Below are positions 32,601 through 43,786 of a DNA stretch of 64,000 bases, in pieces. The position numbers and the translations under genes are program-made. The DNA comes from Jaltomata sinuosa (Eukaryota; Streptophyta; Magnoliopsida; Solanales; Solanaceae): assembly GCA_003996215.1 (NCBI GenBank), contig QJPP01001542.1:62001-126000 (forward strand). The letters run 5' to 3'. The notes below the pieces were generated by a model, which was not told the DNA's origin, searched no databases, and saw only the letters and a list, made by a program, of their open reading frames with translations. Every line of letters begins with the position of its first letter. The first letter of the stretch is position 1.

Positions 32601-34670
32601 TTTTCTTTTATATATAACTTGGCAGTTTTGGTTTTAGCACTTGTTGCCTTGTTTGACTTTTGATTCGTATTGATATTTGACCCTAACATGTTCTCTTTCA
32701 TGTTAGGATTCTGTATTATGTGGTGTAATATAGCCATGGAAGTTAAAAGGGAGTAAGATGATTGTCTAGATTATTTTTTTGGGCAACAGATGTAAATATT
32801 ACCATTAACAAAACAACATACAAAACTAGAGAGCACCCAAACTCATGACCACCTTCTAGGAAGGGTGTCATAAGAAATAAGCCTCCAAAAGTCAGAAACT
32901 AATTACAAAATTTCTGCCAAAAAATCTACATCTATGTGCTCGTTTAGTATCTTTGAAAAACCCTTATCATTTCTACAATTCCTTGATTATGCTATCACAT
33001 GTGATGCTGTTAACATACGTCTGAAACACCAAGCAACTAGACCAGAAGAACTGAAATGCAGGTCTCCATGGAAAAGAAAGAAGCTTGCAGAGGAGATCAT
33101 TTTTTTTGTTTTTGGCGCAGTTTAATTGCTTGAACAGGTACAGAAGTAGTAAGTTTGAGTGGTCTTGTCTGGAAAGTCTGTTTAATGGTTTTAAAACTAC
33201 ATAGGGTCAAGTCAAATAGGAAATCCTTATATGCTTTCAGTCTTCTGATTAGAAAGTGAGGAACTTAAACTATCGCTATAAGATTCTAAATTTCAAGAAC
33301 AATGTTGAGATTTTTTATTCAAGTAGATTCTAAGTGATGCTTCTCTTTGCACTTAGTTTTTTCATGAGATTTTTAGTTTGAGTAGCTCGGTAATATTCCT
33401 TGGCTTGGAAATGTTCTAGATGGCTCTGATCCAGATGCGGTGGCAAAGTCGTTGAACAAGTTTGTGAACTATGGGAAGAGGAACAAAGAGTCGGTGGCTG
33501 AGCTGCTAGTTACGCTGTTACTCAAGGTACTGTGAATTCAGTTAACCTGGCCTTATCTTAAGCGGGGCTGCACATGAGACTCCCAATTTACGGGCTCATT
33601 ATGGTTTCATTTCGTTACAGTTATTGTCGGTTGAGAAGCTATGGGCCAAAGGACTATGTGCAAGCACCTACGAAGCATCTTGGCTATCTAAAACATGGGA
33701 CTCCAAAGTTTGCTGCATCAGTGTAGTTATCTTTCATTTATTAATGTCCTTTCTGCTTAGCAATCTTTTGAAGTGCTGAATTAATGGCTTATTGTGATCT
33801 TCACAGGTTGAGGATTTCACTGACCGGTCTCAAAATGTCGCAAGGGCGGTTGGGAAAAATGAAGTAAAACGCATATACAAGTGTATCCAGCGTACTAGTG
33901 AATACATTTCTGCTTTTATGGATGGCCTTGTTGAAGTACCCACGTTAAAATATCATTTGTTTGGCCATGCTGCTCCCTTTCAAGAAGATACTCAGACAAG
34001 GAACATTAAAGAAGACGGAAATGTAATCACCCTTCCTTGTAGAGATATCAAGAATAAGGAGGATCAAAATAAAGAAGGCCAGAAAGGAAGTCAGTCGGCT
34101 ATACCTTCTGAACCTATCGCGACAAAAAGAAAATGGTCTACCGAAGGTTGGGAAGAATTAACTTCAGTGAGTATGGGACAGTCAAAGGAGGATGGTGTAC
34201 TGCCTAACTCTCCCTGGAAAAAAGGAAAATGGTCTACTGAAGGTTGGGAAGGAGTACGTTCAGCGAGTTGGGGACAGTCCAAGGAGGAGGGTGGACCTCC
34301 CAACTCTCCCTGGTCAAAAGGAAAATGGTCTACGAAAGGTTGGGGAAAAGTATCTTCAGCGAGTTGGGGACAGCCCAAGGAGGACGGTGGACCACCCGAC
34401 TCTCCCTGGTCAAAAGGAAAATGGTCTACCAAAGGTTGGGGAAAAGTATCTTCAGCAAATTGGGGACAGTCAAACGGGGACAGTGTACCACCGGACTCTC
34501 TCTGGACAAAAAGAAAAAGATCAGAAGAAACCGCGGGAGGAACTTCTTCTTCTGCTCAATTGTTGAGAAAATCAGACACGAAAAGTTGGCTCAAAAGAAA
34601 GCATAACTGTAAGTATGCACCTAAGGCTAAGTGGTCAAAAATGCAGACAGGAGGTTGGAGAGGAAGCTAA
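26689..34670 (+). CDS. HESO1/Cid1-like terminal nucleotidyltransferase with C-terminal WG/GW repeats, nine exons
   Basis: Probable terminal uridylyl/nucleotidyltransferase adding 3' tails to small RNAs or mRNA fragments. Exons 26689-26707, 28120-28308, 28450-28626, 29085-29269, 31326-31421, 32315-32360, 33420-33526, 33621-33722 and 33807-34670 join to 594 residues. Pol-beta motif FGSFVMDLFHSKSDLDLSV has G82-S83 and D94/D96; third aspartate D159 is in KIECDISVEN. A nucleotide-recognition stretch follows (NSLSVILLVAFHLQTRNPP, about 209-226), then a PAP-associated-type region to about 340. The C-terminus is a basic low-complexity tail: four 32-residue repeats at 416-543 and a final GGWRGS. The 19-bp first exon is inferred and is the weakest part; in Arabidopsis HESO1, URT1 and related NTPs are the comparison set. 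All catalytic residues are present. Confidence 0.88.
27131..27350 (+). mobile_element. SINE (GCGCG...GCTGGCC tail type) in nucleotidyltransferase intron 1
   Basis: Ends GATCAGCTGAGGTGCGCGAG followed by AGCTGGCCTGGATACCA and an A tract, the 3' end of a common Solanaceae SINE; the head (GTGGGCCATAGTGGTAA) is tRNA-like. Its right half matches 27690-27832 closely. Confidence 0.7.
27471..27664 (+). mobile_element. Second SINE type in nucleotidyltransferase intron 1
   Basis: Head AAGGCATTGGTCTAGTGGTA (A box) and GTCACGGGTTCCAATC (B box); body TAAGTGGAGAAGGGTAGAGG and GCGGCCCATTATCC; tail TTGGTTATGAAAAAAA. The same family occurs on the minus strand at 49575-49755. Confidence 0.75.
27690..27832 (+). 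mobile_element. SINE copy, same family as 27131-27350
   Basis: GACTAGGGTTCAAATTTGTA, AGTCTTGGTGATCAGTGTTA and GAGGTGCGCGAGAGCTGGCC repeat the right half of the 27131-27350 element at high identity. Confidence 0.7.
28948..29005 (+). repeat. Short RTE/LINE-like tail in nucleotidyltransferase intron 3
   Basis: CAGTCCCAAACTAGTTTGGG then GCTATATGAATCCTTCG is a dispersed dicot repeat; related stretches occur at 59222-59290 and, reversed, at 62368-62425. Confidence 0.45.
31552..31657 (+). mobile_element. Au SINE with target-site duplication, nucleotidyltransferase intron 5
   Basis: CGGAAACAACCTCTCTACCT through GGTAGGGATAAGGTCTGCGT to GGGTATGTTGTTGTTG. It is flanked by a perfect 15-bp duplication GGTTTGGTGCACCTT at 31537-31551 and 31658-31672, which fixes both ends of this 5'-truncated copy. 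Confidence 0.9.
31885..31992 (+). mobile_element. Au SINE, nucleotidyltransferase intron 5
   Basis: CTGAGCCGAGGGTCTATCAG, AACAACCTCTCTACCTCTGA, GGTAAGGTCTGCGCACACTC and GTATGTTGTTGTA. Second Au copy in the same intron, about 230 bp from the first, same orientation. Confidence 0.85.
34131..34514 (+). repeat. Four 96-bp in-frame tandem repeats encoding WG/GW units
   Basis: Units start at 34131, 34227, 34323 and 34419 (exact period 96 bp, 32 codons), each opening AAATGGTCTAC. Each unit reads KWST-[EK]-GW, about seven residues, then S-x-W/M-G-Q and a P-x-S-x-W close. Units 2-4 have both GW and WG; unit 1 has SMGQ in place of SWGQ. All frames and the reverse strand are open here because the repeat length is a multiple of three. 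Confidence 0.95.
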
Positions 34671-35119
34671 ATGAACCATTTGGTTTGATGGCTTTGGCTT
34701 CCGGATGGGTGAATCGCTAGCTTTCCCCAGTAATCATTCATATCATCTTCTTTGATCTGTTCTCATAGATCTGCGCGTATCTAGTTGAATCATCTGCAAC
34801 AACTTTTACATTCTTGCTAGGACATAGGGAGTATCCCGTATGAGCTAGGTAATGTACCCTCGTTAACCTCTTGTTTTTGTACTGGTTTGTCAGCACATTT
34901 TGTACAGATTTGTTGACTTAGCAATGACCTAACAAGATGGAGTATTAACTTGCTCAATGTACATTAATTCTATTCTATGTATCTTATGAACATCAAGGAA
35001 CTTTCAAGGAAAATGCATTTCTAGGCAAAGTGGAGAAACTAACCAAATCATCAACTATCAACATTCATAATGCAAGTATAACAACTATAACATTTTAGGC
35101 CAATATTTTTCCATCCGTC

Positions 35120-35250
35120 TTTGCCAGTTTGATGGGTAGAGTTAGTTACCCGATAGTTGTGCTGGCAAGGGATAGCAAGTACCCGATGTAATAGTCGAAG
35201 TGTGTGCAAGCTATTCCCACACCATCATTATAAAAAAATAAAAAATAAAA
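35120..35250 (+). mobile_element. SINE tail (same family as 27131-27350)
   Basis: GATGGGTAGAGTTAGTTACC, AATAGTCGAAGTGTGTGCAA and GCTATTCCCACACCATCATT with a long A-rich tail follow the order of the GTCGAGGTGCGCGCAAGCTGGCC-tailed SINE. Confidence 0.6.
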
Positions 35251-35379
35251 AATCGACAAACAAAAACAATCAATCAGAAAAGATCCATCAAATTTCTATG
35301 ACAATAGAAACTAGAATCCAACAAAAACATACTAAAACAAACCAATATTTTAAGTTGTAGCTGAACTTAACAACATGGG

Positions 35380-35425
35380 GCAGCCCGGTGCATGAAGCAT
35401 CCTGCATTCACACAGACCGGCAAAC
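35380..35425 (-). repeat. SINE 3' end fragment
   Basis: GCAGCCCGGTGCATGAAGCA then TCCTGCATTCACACAG is the reversed 3' end of the SINE type found at 1256-1376 and 63090-63230. Confidence 0.55.
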
Positions 35426-35468
35426 TTATTTAACAACATAGTCTTGATATAATAATAATAAAGGATGT

Positions 35469-38400
35469 CTAGATTTTATCTCCTCTGACAGTCTTAATAT
35501 CATCAACAATAGATATAGCATCCATTGATATACCAGCAAGCCCTCTTTTTGAAAATCCAGCACAGTAAAGCCCATTCTCTCCTTTCCAATGATTTGGAAA
35601 TTCATTTATCAATGTTCCATCATCAAGAAATATAGAACTATAATCCTGCATAAAAAAAATTGTACAAATTTGAGACAATAATAGTAAAATTAAGGTAATT
35701 ACTTATTGTAAGTGAAATTAGTAACCAGGAAAATGGGGAAAATAACTTTCTAAAATAAGGTTAAATTGCGAAGCTTCATTACACTGTCAGCATGTATAAG
35801 TTAAATTTGTGAAAAATACATAAAGTAATGACTAGTCTTAATTCAAAATGTATGTATATATAACTTTTTTCTCTAAAGCAAAGATGTAAGAATAATATGT
35901 AGTTTAAAACTTAAAAAACTCATCTGCACGCAATATTTATAGACAAGTGAAACAATTTCAAGACTCAAAATTAGAAAGAAAGACATAGAACAAATAAGAG
36001 AAATAACAACACTATTTTTTTAATTTTTTTTTGTAATAATTGTGTTGATAATTTGCAATACATACCTTTAGCCATTTGGTAGCAACATTCTTGTATCCAG
36101 TAGCAAAAATTATTGCATCAAATTGATGTTCTTCTCCATTGTCAAACACTACCGTATGTTCCTTTATTTCTGATATTCCAGGAAGTACCTAATTTACAAT
36201 TCACCAAAAAATATTTCACAAAAATCAAGTATTTGCACAAAATTAAATCCATAAACTACAAAAATCTAACTTCTCTATATTGACAGTATAAAAAAATGTT
36301 TACATTATCAAATCAGCAAAAATATACAATTCGTAACTGTCCATCAAAGGTGGAGCCAATGCACATTTTTAGTTTTTGGGTTCTGAACTATAATCTTTTG
36401 TGGCAAAGATTATTAATGCATATTAGATGAACTTTTAACACACATATAGTGTTTGAGTCCAAAAATAAGATAGACAACCCCTGTTACAACACATTAAATT
36501 TTACTGAAAATTTTTAGTAGTTAAATAAATCCTAAACTATTTACTAGTTATATATACTGAATGGTAACCTTCATGTTTTTATAAGGTAAATAAATCAAGG
36601 TAAATATTTTTCTGATAATCGAGAAATTTCCGAGGATTAGTGAAGTAAATTCGAAATACTATAGATAATGAGCCCGTATTTTACTCTTTTTCGTTGAATA
36701 CCAGGTTTTTGTCTGCAACATAATTCGAACCCGTGACGTGTGCTTAATCACACCTCACGTGTTGTGCTCTTATCATCAGACAAAAGCCCTTGGAGCAACG
36801 CAAGCCATCTGTTTTTCCAAAAATATATATAAGTATCTTACCTTAATCTGTCCAAGTTTAATCTTGTCAATGGTACCAACATCAATTACTGGGGATGCAC
36901 CTTTTGAGATCTTAACATAAAAAGGGCCTTCTTTTGGTTGTGGTATTCCAAATTCTGCCAAATTTCCAAATTTAAATTTAGCATATTTTGCAATCACAGT
37001 ATCAACCAAAGATATTGGTAGATATTTTAGCAACAACATTCCAATATGCACCATCTCCCTTGTTAGAACATGAATCTGCAAACACATTAGGAAGAAAATA
37101 AATCCTTTAGAATTAATTTAAGTGATAGTGCATATGGAAAACTTACAATATTGTGGAAGAATATTGAACTATAATGTACACATTTACGAGTTCAAGTTTC
37201 ATGCTCTGACGATATTAATAAAGAAGTACAGAATCAGGTCAATTATAAAGCAATTGCAAATAAAATTACTGCCATCACAAGGATAAAATACGAAACTTCT
37301 CCTCACTCAATGTTACATTTTTTGAAAATGTTGAGATTTAAATTTAAAATTATTAATTTTCAATCTCGAGATACAAATATATGCTATTTTTTGTATGTCG
37401 TGTTAGAGATAAGGTAGTAGATATTTGTATTAATTGATGGGAATGATGAGTATTAATTACAGCAAAAAGATGTAGGAAACATGTAAAATCACTAAATAAA
37501 ATGTATATTTTTGGTAGAATAAACTCTGATACCAAGTTAACGACAACAATGAAGATTATAAATAGATCGAGTTGAACACATGCACGTCATTTTGGTTTCA
37601 TCAATGTATATATTGTTGTATAAAAAATATAAAGGTAAAGATCAATTTAAATTTTGATTACTGCTAAGATATACATTATTATTTACTATTTCTAAGATAA
37701 AATAATATCTCAATGATTATTTTTGAATCATCTATTCTAATAGTTCAATAATAAACATATTGCTATCATATGAGAAGCACTAATGATCTTTTGACTATTT
37801 AAGATAATCATAATTAGTTTTAACTATAAATCAACATTTTTTTCTGCTAATTTTAATATCTATATAACTAAAATTAAAGAATTTTCTTTATCTTGAAAAA
37901 TTATAACATCAAAAATTATATTTTTACATAGTGCAATGTCTTATTAAAGAAGTAGAAAAGTTAAACATCTAGGGCGACTTTATTAATACATGAATGATAA
38001 AAGACATTTTAAGAAGTTGTAATGTGAGAAATGACCAAAAGAATAATATTAAATTAGATTGAAAAGTGTATGCATTTGTGAGGTGTATATGAAATATATG
38101 TATATAAATGTAACAATTGGTGTTTGATCAAGCTTTTGAGAAATAAATAAATAATTTTGAGTAGTATCGTAGCATAAACTATTTCCTAGAAGCTAAAAAA
38201 ATAGCTTCTCCCCAGAAGCATTTTTTCAAAACTTGATCAAGCATAAATTGTTGCCCTAATATTTGTATAAGTGTTTTTCAAACTAATTAGCCAAATACAA
38301 ATTAAAATACTACTCTCCAAAAAGTATTAAGCACTTTCGATAAAACACTTATCAAAATAAGTAGAATATTGAAGTTTGGTCAAATAAACTATTGTGTTAC

Positions 38401-41400
38401 TAATCCAATAGAGAGGGGTGAGGGGCACTCTTTTTAAACATTATGGAAAATATTAGAGGATGTAATTAATAGGAGGCCTATCACTAGCCTTAAGTTTTGT
38501 AGCATATTAAGAAAATTGGACATTATCATTACCAAACAAGGATTATGAATTTGACTCAATTTTTCAGCTTCTCACAACTGCTCTTTCATACTTTCGAACA
38601 TTTAGCGCCAAATTGTCACATTTTTTTTAAATAACAGAATTGGCTCTTATAACAGATTTTCTAGACATTTTCTAAGAAAAGAAGGAAATACTATAATAAC
38701 ATATGTGCTTTCATTCTTTTCGATCTTCCCTTTGATTGCTTTTCCGAGGTTGCATCGCGAGTCAGTGCTTGCAATCTAAGAATTGCTCCATGGATCTCAT
38801 TGAAATATTTGATGCTTCTTTAGCAACCGTGAAGTCACCAAATAAATTGCCGAGTAAATTTCTATCATGACATTTCTTTTTTTGCATTGTCTACCTTTTC
38901 CTTGCTTCTCGCACTAAAGCAATTGTAGCAAGTAGGTGAAGAATGCCACCACATTTATTTGTGGAAGAAAATTAATATGACTTATGAATTAACAACTTTC
39001 ATGCAACTATTCATGTGCCTTTGCTTCTTGCCTAATTAGAAATATTGCTCGACATCCCACACTTTAATCATTTAAGTATGAATTTTCTTGCACTGCCTTT
39101 TTCATGTTAAGAAAATGATGAACATGGCTAGATAACTCTGTAAACCTGGATATGGAGAATGTAGATAATCCATCTCTAGGTTTACAGAGTTATATATCTA
39201 GCCATGCACATTATTTGCTTAACATGGAAAAGGCGATGCAAGATATTTCAATTGACTCCAAGCATGTAATAATATTAATTTCAATGAATCACTTATAATA
39301 ATAATATTATAAATGATTGCAGGTAGTTGATGTACTTGTTAGGGGTTCCATCTCTCAAACATAGTTTTTTGGAGCAGAACAAGGAGCACACCTTTTTGCT
39401 AAGGGGGAGCAATCGAGAAAACTTTTGATAACTTTGTGTATCGAACTAGTCTTTGTAGCCATAAGAAGTAGAGGCAAAAACAAGATCAGTTATCCAATCT
39501 CTAGTATGATATCCTTCTTTATGTAGAAGATTGTCCAAGATAAATTACCTAATTAGGACTTTGTGTATTAACATAGTCTCAATAAGGAACTATTGCAATC
39601 ACCAACATTTTGACTTTGCATCACCTCTTCATAGAAATTGACCTTGCAAAACATGTACAAAGTTTCTTCTACAACACTAGGGGTCGTTTGGTTACAAGGA
39701 AAAAGGATTTGGAGGACATACACAACTAACGCCACAAAAACCAAAATCCAAATAAGTATCAAATTTACATCCTTCATGACACCGAACAGTCGATATCTCC
39801 GTAATTTTTGAAAAATGCATGGACAATCGCCATTCCCCCTTCAATCAGTTGTTGTTGTATGTTTCTTGAGCTGACATCGATAGACATTTATATCTTGCAT
39901 CATGCCTTGTGAGTATATTTAGGGTTAAATCTAGATGGGTCAGGCAAATACATAGACCCCTTCCTTTAAAGGGGTCAATTGATTTTGTAGCCCTTCTCGT
40001 CCCCCATAAAGAAGAGATTGAAGGTCTGGGTCCCCTAGATCTTGAAGGACATACACAACTAACGCCACAAAAACCAAAATCCAAATAGGTATCAAATTCA
40101 CACCCTTCATGACACTGGACGGTCGATATCTCCGTAATTTTTGAAAAATGCATGAACAATCACCATTTTGCCCATCAATGGGTTGTTGTTGTATGTTTTT
40201 TGAGCTGACATCAATAGACATTTGTATCTCGCATCCTGCATTGTCATCTGAGTATATCTAGGGTTAAAATCTAGATGTGTCATGCAAAAACATAGACCCC
40301 TTCCTTTAAAGGGGTCAATTGATTTTGTAGCCCTTTTTATCCCCCATAGAGAAGAGATTGAAGGTCAGGTCCCCTAGATCACCCTACTTTTGAACTTGAA
40401 TTGATTGGTATAAATTAATTTTAGTAAATACATAAAACCCTTCTCGCCCATATTCCTCTACTAGCCGAATCATCATCTTTTCCGCTCCTCTTCTTCTTCA
40501 AAACTAAGAATCACGTCTTTCTCTTCATAAGTTGAGATGCATTTTGGATTCGGATGAACCCGTTATTTTAGAGTTGTGCATTCGTTATCGTCCATAGGCC
40601 TCCCCGATTGGACATGCTTGCTTCTATGCAATTCATCTTTCTCCCGGGGAGAATGGGTTTCAAAATTGAGACATCATAGTATTCAACAACATAGATCAAA
40701 GTTGGTAATTGAAATTAGCAAGGGTTCTAAAAGATGGGTAATGCAAAAAAGATTAAATTAAATAAGGAATCTAAGCTTTATATACTGTCAGTGTAAATAA
40801 TTTTTTGCACTATCAAGTTATCTGAAAAATATCTATAGCCAAGTTTCTTTAAAATATGAGATTTGAAATCTTAAAAATAAAATGTTACCTGTAGAATATG
40901 TGAAAATGATGGTGTAGAAAATTGTTAATAAGACAAACTTAGTAACACACACTCCTCTTTTATAAAAAAAAAGAAGAGATACTCGAGTTTACTTTTAATA
41001 GAAAATGGCTCTTTTTTTTAAAAGGAGAGTGAGACTTTCTCCCACTTATAGAATTACGCCGAGTTATTATTATTATCGTTGCTGTTGAGAGTGAGATTTT
41101 CACGATTAAGTGTTAATTAGGTTTGATTTCATTTAAATCTAAAGGTTCCATTTTTTTTAATTTACACAAAGGTTTTTAAATATAAATATCAAGATTCTAC
41201 TAATAAAAGATACTCAGCTCCTCAAAGAAAAAAATATGAGTTGTTTAAACAAACAATGTATGGTTGTTTAAACAAGAAGTTGTTTATACTAAACAACTCG
41301 TCACTTCTCCAAATTCTACCCTTCTGTTTCTCACGGTATAAAATACCTGAGTAGAAAGCGAACGTGAATTCAAAATTTCTAATTTATGAGATTTAGAAAT

Positions 41401-43592
41401 GGAATAATGAGATCTTTTTATGTTTTTGGGAAATTTTAATATCTATCCCAACTTTTTAGTAATTACAATAATCCAACTCCATATTCCTTAATCGCTTTCT
41501 TGTCAACCAATATCACCTTTTTAAAGAAAAATGCTTGTAGGGCTATTTTTCCCAAATGACAATAGTAGCCAATAAATTGACAATGACTTTCTTTAAATCA
41601 ACTTTGTATTCAAAATTGAGGTTGTTTTTGCAATATTATACCGTGCTTGGAGAGTATGTTTGTAAATTCTGCCGCAAATGATGAATTGGTGGAAATTATT
41701 GGTTTTCATTAGATTAACACATATGAATCTGAAAGTACATTTGAATAGTAAGATGTGCATTAAGATTTAGATATTTGAAATCTAAATACACCTCTAAATA
41801 TTAAGATGTTATATTAAAATATGGATACTAAATAATTAACACCGAATATGTTGTTGTTTATACTGAACAAATTAAGATTGTTTTTTTTTTTGAAAATCTG
41901 AATGTTTAAGATCTGTTTTTATTTTAAAATTAACAAATTAAATTAATCTACTACTATATTAATAAATTTTATAAAAAAATTATACGGCGGTTGGTGATAC
42001 TTATGGCTAGCGATGGTGGTTATCAGTGTCGATTAGTGATGATGTTAGCTAATGGGGTGTTGTGGATAGTAGTTTGTGGTCGATGATGGTGGCTGACAGT
42101 AGTGGTTTATGGTGGTGGTTTTGTTGGCGGCTAATAGTTGTGGTGGATGATAGTGATGACTAATGGTGGTGGTGAATGATGACGATAGTTGGCGATATAT
42201 AGTACTGACTAATGGCAATAATTGTCATATGTAGTGATTAATGGTTGGTGGTGATGATTGTAAATGGTGGCTAGTGGTGGTTGTGACTGAAGATGATGGT
42301 TTTGGGTGGTGGTGAACAACGCCAGTAGTTGATAATGATGGGTAATAACAGTAGCGATAAATAAATGGAATTGATAAATTAAACTGCCATCTTTGTAGAA
42401 ATTTTTGAATAAAAAATAGACGCACTTAATAAAGTTATAGATTGTTCTTAGAAGTTATTCTGACATAGGTTTTTTTTTCCAGTTTTCATGTGTTTTTCAA
42501 AAAGAAATAAAAAGAAGAAAGATCAAATCAAAAAATTAGAAATAAAACTTCAATTAAATCAATAATTCTCATTTAAGAGTAATGACCTGATGGTCAATGA
42601 AGCAAAACAAAAATCATGAGAAACCATGTTCTAATCCAGACTTCACACTTAATCAGGGTATGACTGGGCGGTCAACAAAGCGAAATGAACATGGAAAATC
42701 ATGTTCAAATCCCAGCCCTAGCACTTTAGGGTATGATCTGGTGTTGGCGGTCAAGAAACTCGCATTCAATCTCTAGGTGAACAGAGTTACAACATTAATT
42801 ACACGTGTTAGTGAAAAGTAACAAGTACAAAGTGAAAATAACTAAGGTACAACCAATTAACTGACCGAACACCACCGTTATTAATTAAAAAAAAATCAAT
42901 AAACACAAATCTACATGCATACAAACAAAAAATAAAGTAAATACAAGGTAAAAAGAGAGACTTACTGGGCTTCTAACGACAATTGAAGTGTGACTTCCAT
43001 AATTTGAAAGATCAAAAGCAATTTCCATACCAGAATTTCCAGATCCAACAACCAAAACATTTTCTCCTTCATACTTTTGACCCGATTTATAATCACTTGA
43101 ATGAATAATTTCCCCTTCGAAATTTTCAAGCCCTAGCACTTTTGGAATATAGCCTTCATTGTTTTCACCAGTAGCCAAAACCAAGAAATCACAAGCATAA
43201 ATTTCCATTTCACCACTAACCACATTTCTTGATTTGACATTCCATTTTTTCTCCTCATTGTTGAAAAAGGCTGATTCAACACAACCATGGAATTTTGGTT
43301 TGATGTTGAAATTCTCAACATACTCATCTAAGTATTGAATAAATTCTTTTTTTGGCAAATACTTTGGTGATGAAGTTGCATGTGGCATAAAAGGCAATGA
43401 ACAAAAATCTTTAGATAAATGTAAGTGAAGTCTATCATAACTCTTTTTCTTCCACAAAGAGCCACAACAATCTTCTTTTTCGAACACAATATTTTTGATG
43501 GACAATTTATTTAAACAAGCTGAAACAGCTAAACCTGATGGACCAGCTCCAACTACAACAACTTCAACTTCTTCCTTTGTAAAATTAACCAT
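35469..43592 (-). CDS. YUCCA10/11-type flavin monooxygenase (indole-3-pyruvate monooxygenase), four exons
   Basis: YUCCA enzymes convert indole-3-pyruvate to the auxin IAA using FAD and NADPH. Minus-strand exons 43592-42966, 37075-36842, 36188-36066 and 35645-35469 are all in phase 0 and join to 386 residues. Motifs: FAD site GAGPSG (15-20), FMO signature FEGEIIHSSDY (158-168), NADPH site GSGNSG (183-188), FATGY (315-319), and the C-terminal GLYCAGFSKRGLAG typical of YUCCAs. ATGE at 140-143 is also conserved. The start is the first ATG after a TATA run. Intron 1 is 5.9 kb, very long for the family, and holds a hairpin and tandem repeats. No coding defect is visible. The YUC10/11 clade in Arabidopsis is seed-associated; expression here cannot be read from sequence. 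Confidence 0.93.
39087..39242. repeat. Long imperfect inverted repeat (hairpin) in YUCCA intron 1
   Basis: Arms 39087-39147 and 39178-39242 pair over about 61 positions with roughly seven mismatches and one 4-nt bulge, around a 30-nt loop. Matching landmarks: ATGTTAAG, ATGGCTAGATA and ACTCTGTAAACCT on the left arm against their complements on the right. The size and slightly imperfect pairing suit a plant microRNA precursor or a young fold-back MITE. I do not recognise a known mature miRNA. Confidence 0.85.
39709..40385. repeat. Two-copy 333-bp tandem repeat in YUCCA intron 1
   Basis: GGACATACACAACTAACGCC recurs 333 bp apart (39714, 40047), with long matching blocks such as CGATATCTCCGTAATTTTTG, GAGCTGACATC and CCTTTAAAGGGGTCAATTGA. 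Just upstream is CTAGGGGTCGTTTGGTTAC (about 39679-39697), like the terminus of PIF/Harbinger-type MITEs. Open frames on the minus strand here are shared by both copies but resemble no known protein. Confidence 0.85.
41985..42345. repeat. Degenerate GTGGT/GATGATGG-rich repeat in YUCCA intron 1
   Basis: Strand-biased G/T-rich tract made of GGTGGT, GATGATGG and GTGGATGA variants. It is low-complexity DNA; the minus-strand HHHPKPSSSV-like frame it yields is not a gene. Confidence 0.6.
42583..42790 (+). repeat. Three diverged tandem SINE-head units in YUCCA intron 1
   Basis: GGTCAATGAAGCAAAAC, GGTCAACAAAGCGAAATG and GGTCAAGAAACTCGC each begin units of about 70 bp that contain CATGTTC(A)AATCC-like B boxes. 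These look like tandemly repeated tRNA-derived heads of a SINE. Confidence 0.45.
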
Positions 43593-43690
43593 TGCAAAAT
43601 TTTCAGAAATTAAAGAGAATTTCTTTCTTGGAGTATGTTGAAAAAAAATTGCAACAAGATTTCAAGAAAGGGGAATTTAGACAATGAGGG

Positions 43691-43704
43691 ATATATATAT
43701 ATAT
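43691..43704 (-). promoter_or_regulatory. Putative TATA region of the YUCCA gene
   Basis: A 14-bp alternating AT run lies about 100 bp before the YUCCA start codon on its strand. Position is the only support. Confidence 0.4.
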
Positions 43705-43786
43705 GGTCCTCAAAAAGGATAAGAATGAGATTTTTGTTTTTGCCTTTATAGTAAGTGATGGAAATCAACAGTTAGAAGTTAATGCA

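Larger units (their letters stand above)
34671..35468. other. Convergent spacer between nucleotidyltransferase and YUCCA genes
   Basis: Holds the two 3' UTRs tail to tail plus two SINE pieces (35120-35250 plus, 35380-35425 minus). No gene seen. Confidence 0.6.

Noticed and set aside
34091..34606. Overlapping long open frames on both strands over the WG repeat
   Set aside because: They are shadows caused by a 96-bp repeat whose period is a multiple of three; only the frame continuing the nucleotidyltransferase is supported.
39845..40221. Minus-strand 93-104-codon frames in YUCCA intron 1
   Set aside because: They come from the 333-bp tandem repeat, resemble no known protein and are intronic to the YUCCA gene on the same strand.
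42225..42425. Minus-strand His/Pro/Ser-rich protein
   Set aside because: Translation of a degenerate GTGGT-type low-complexity tract.
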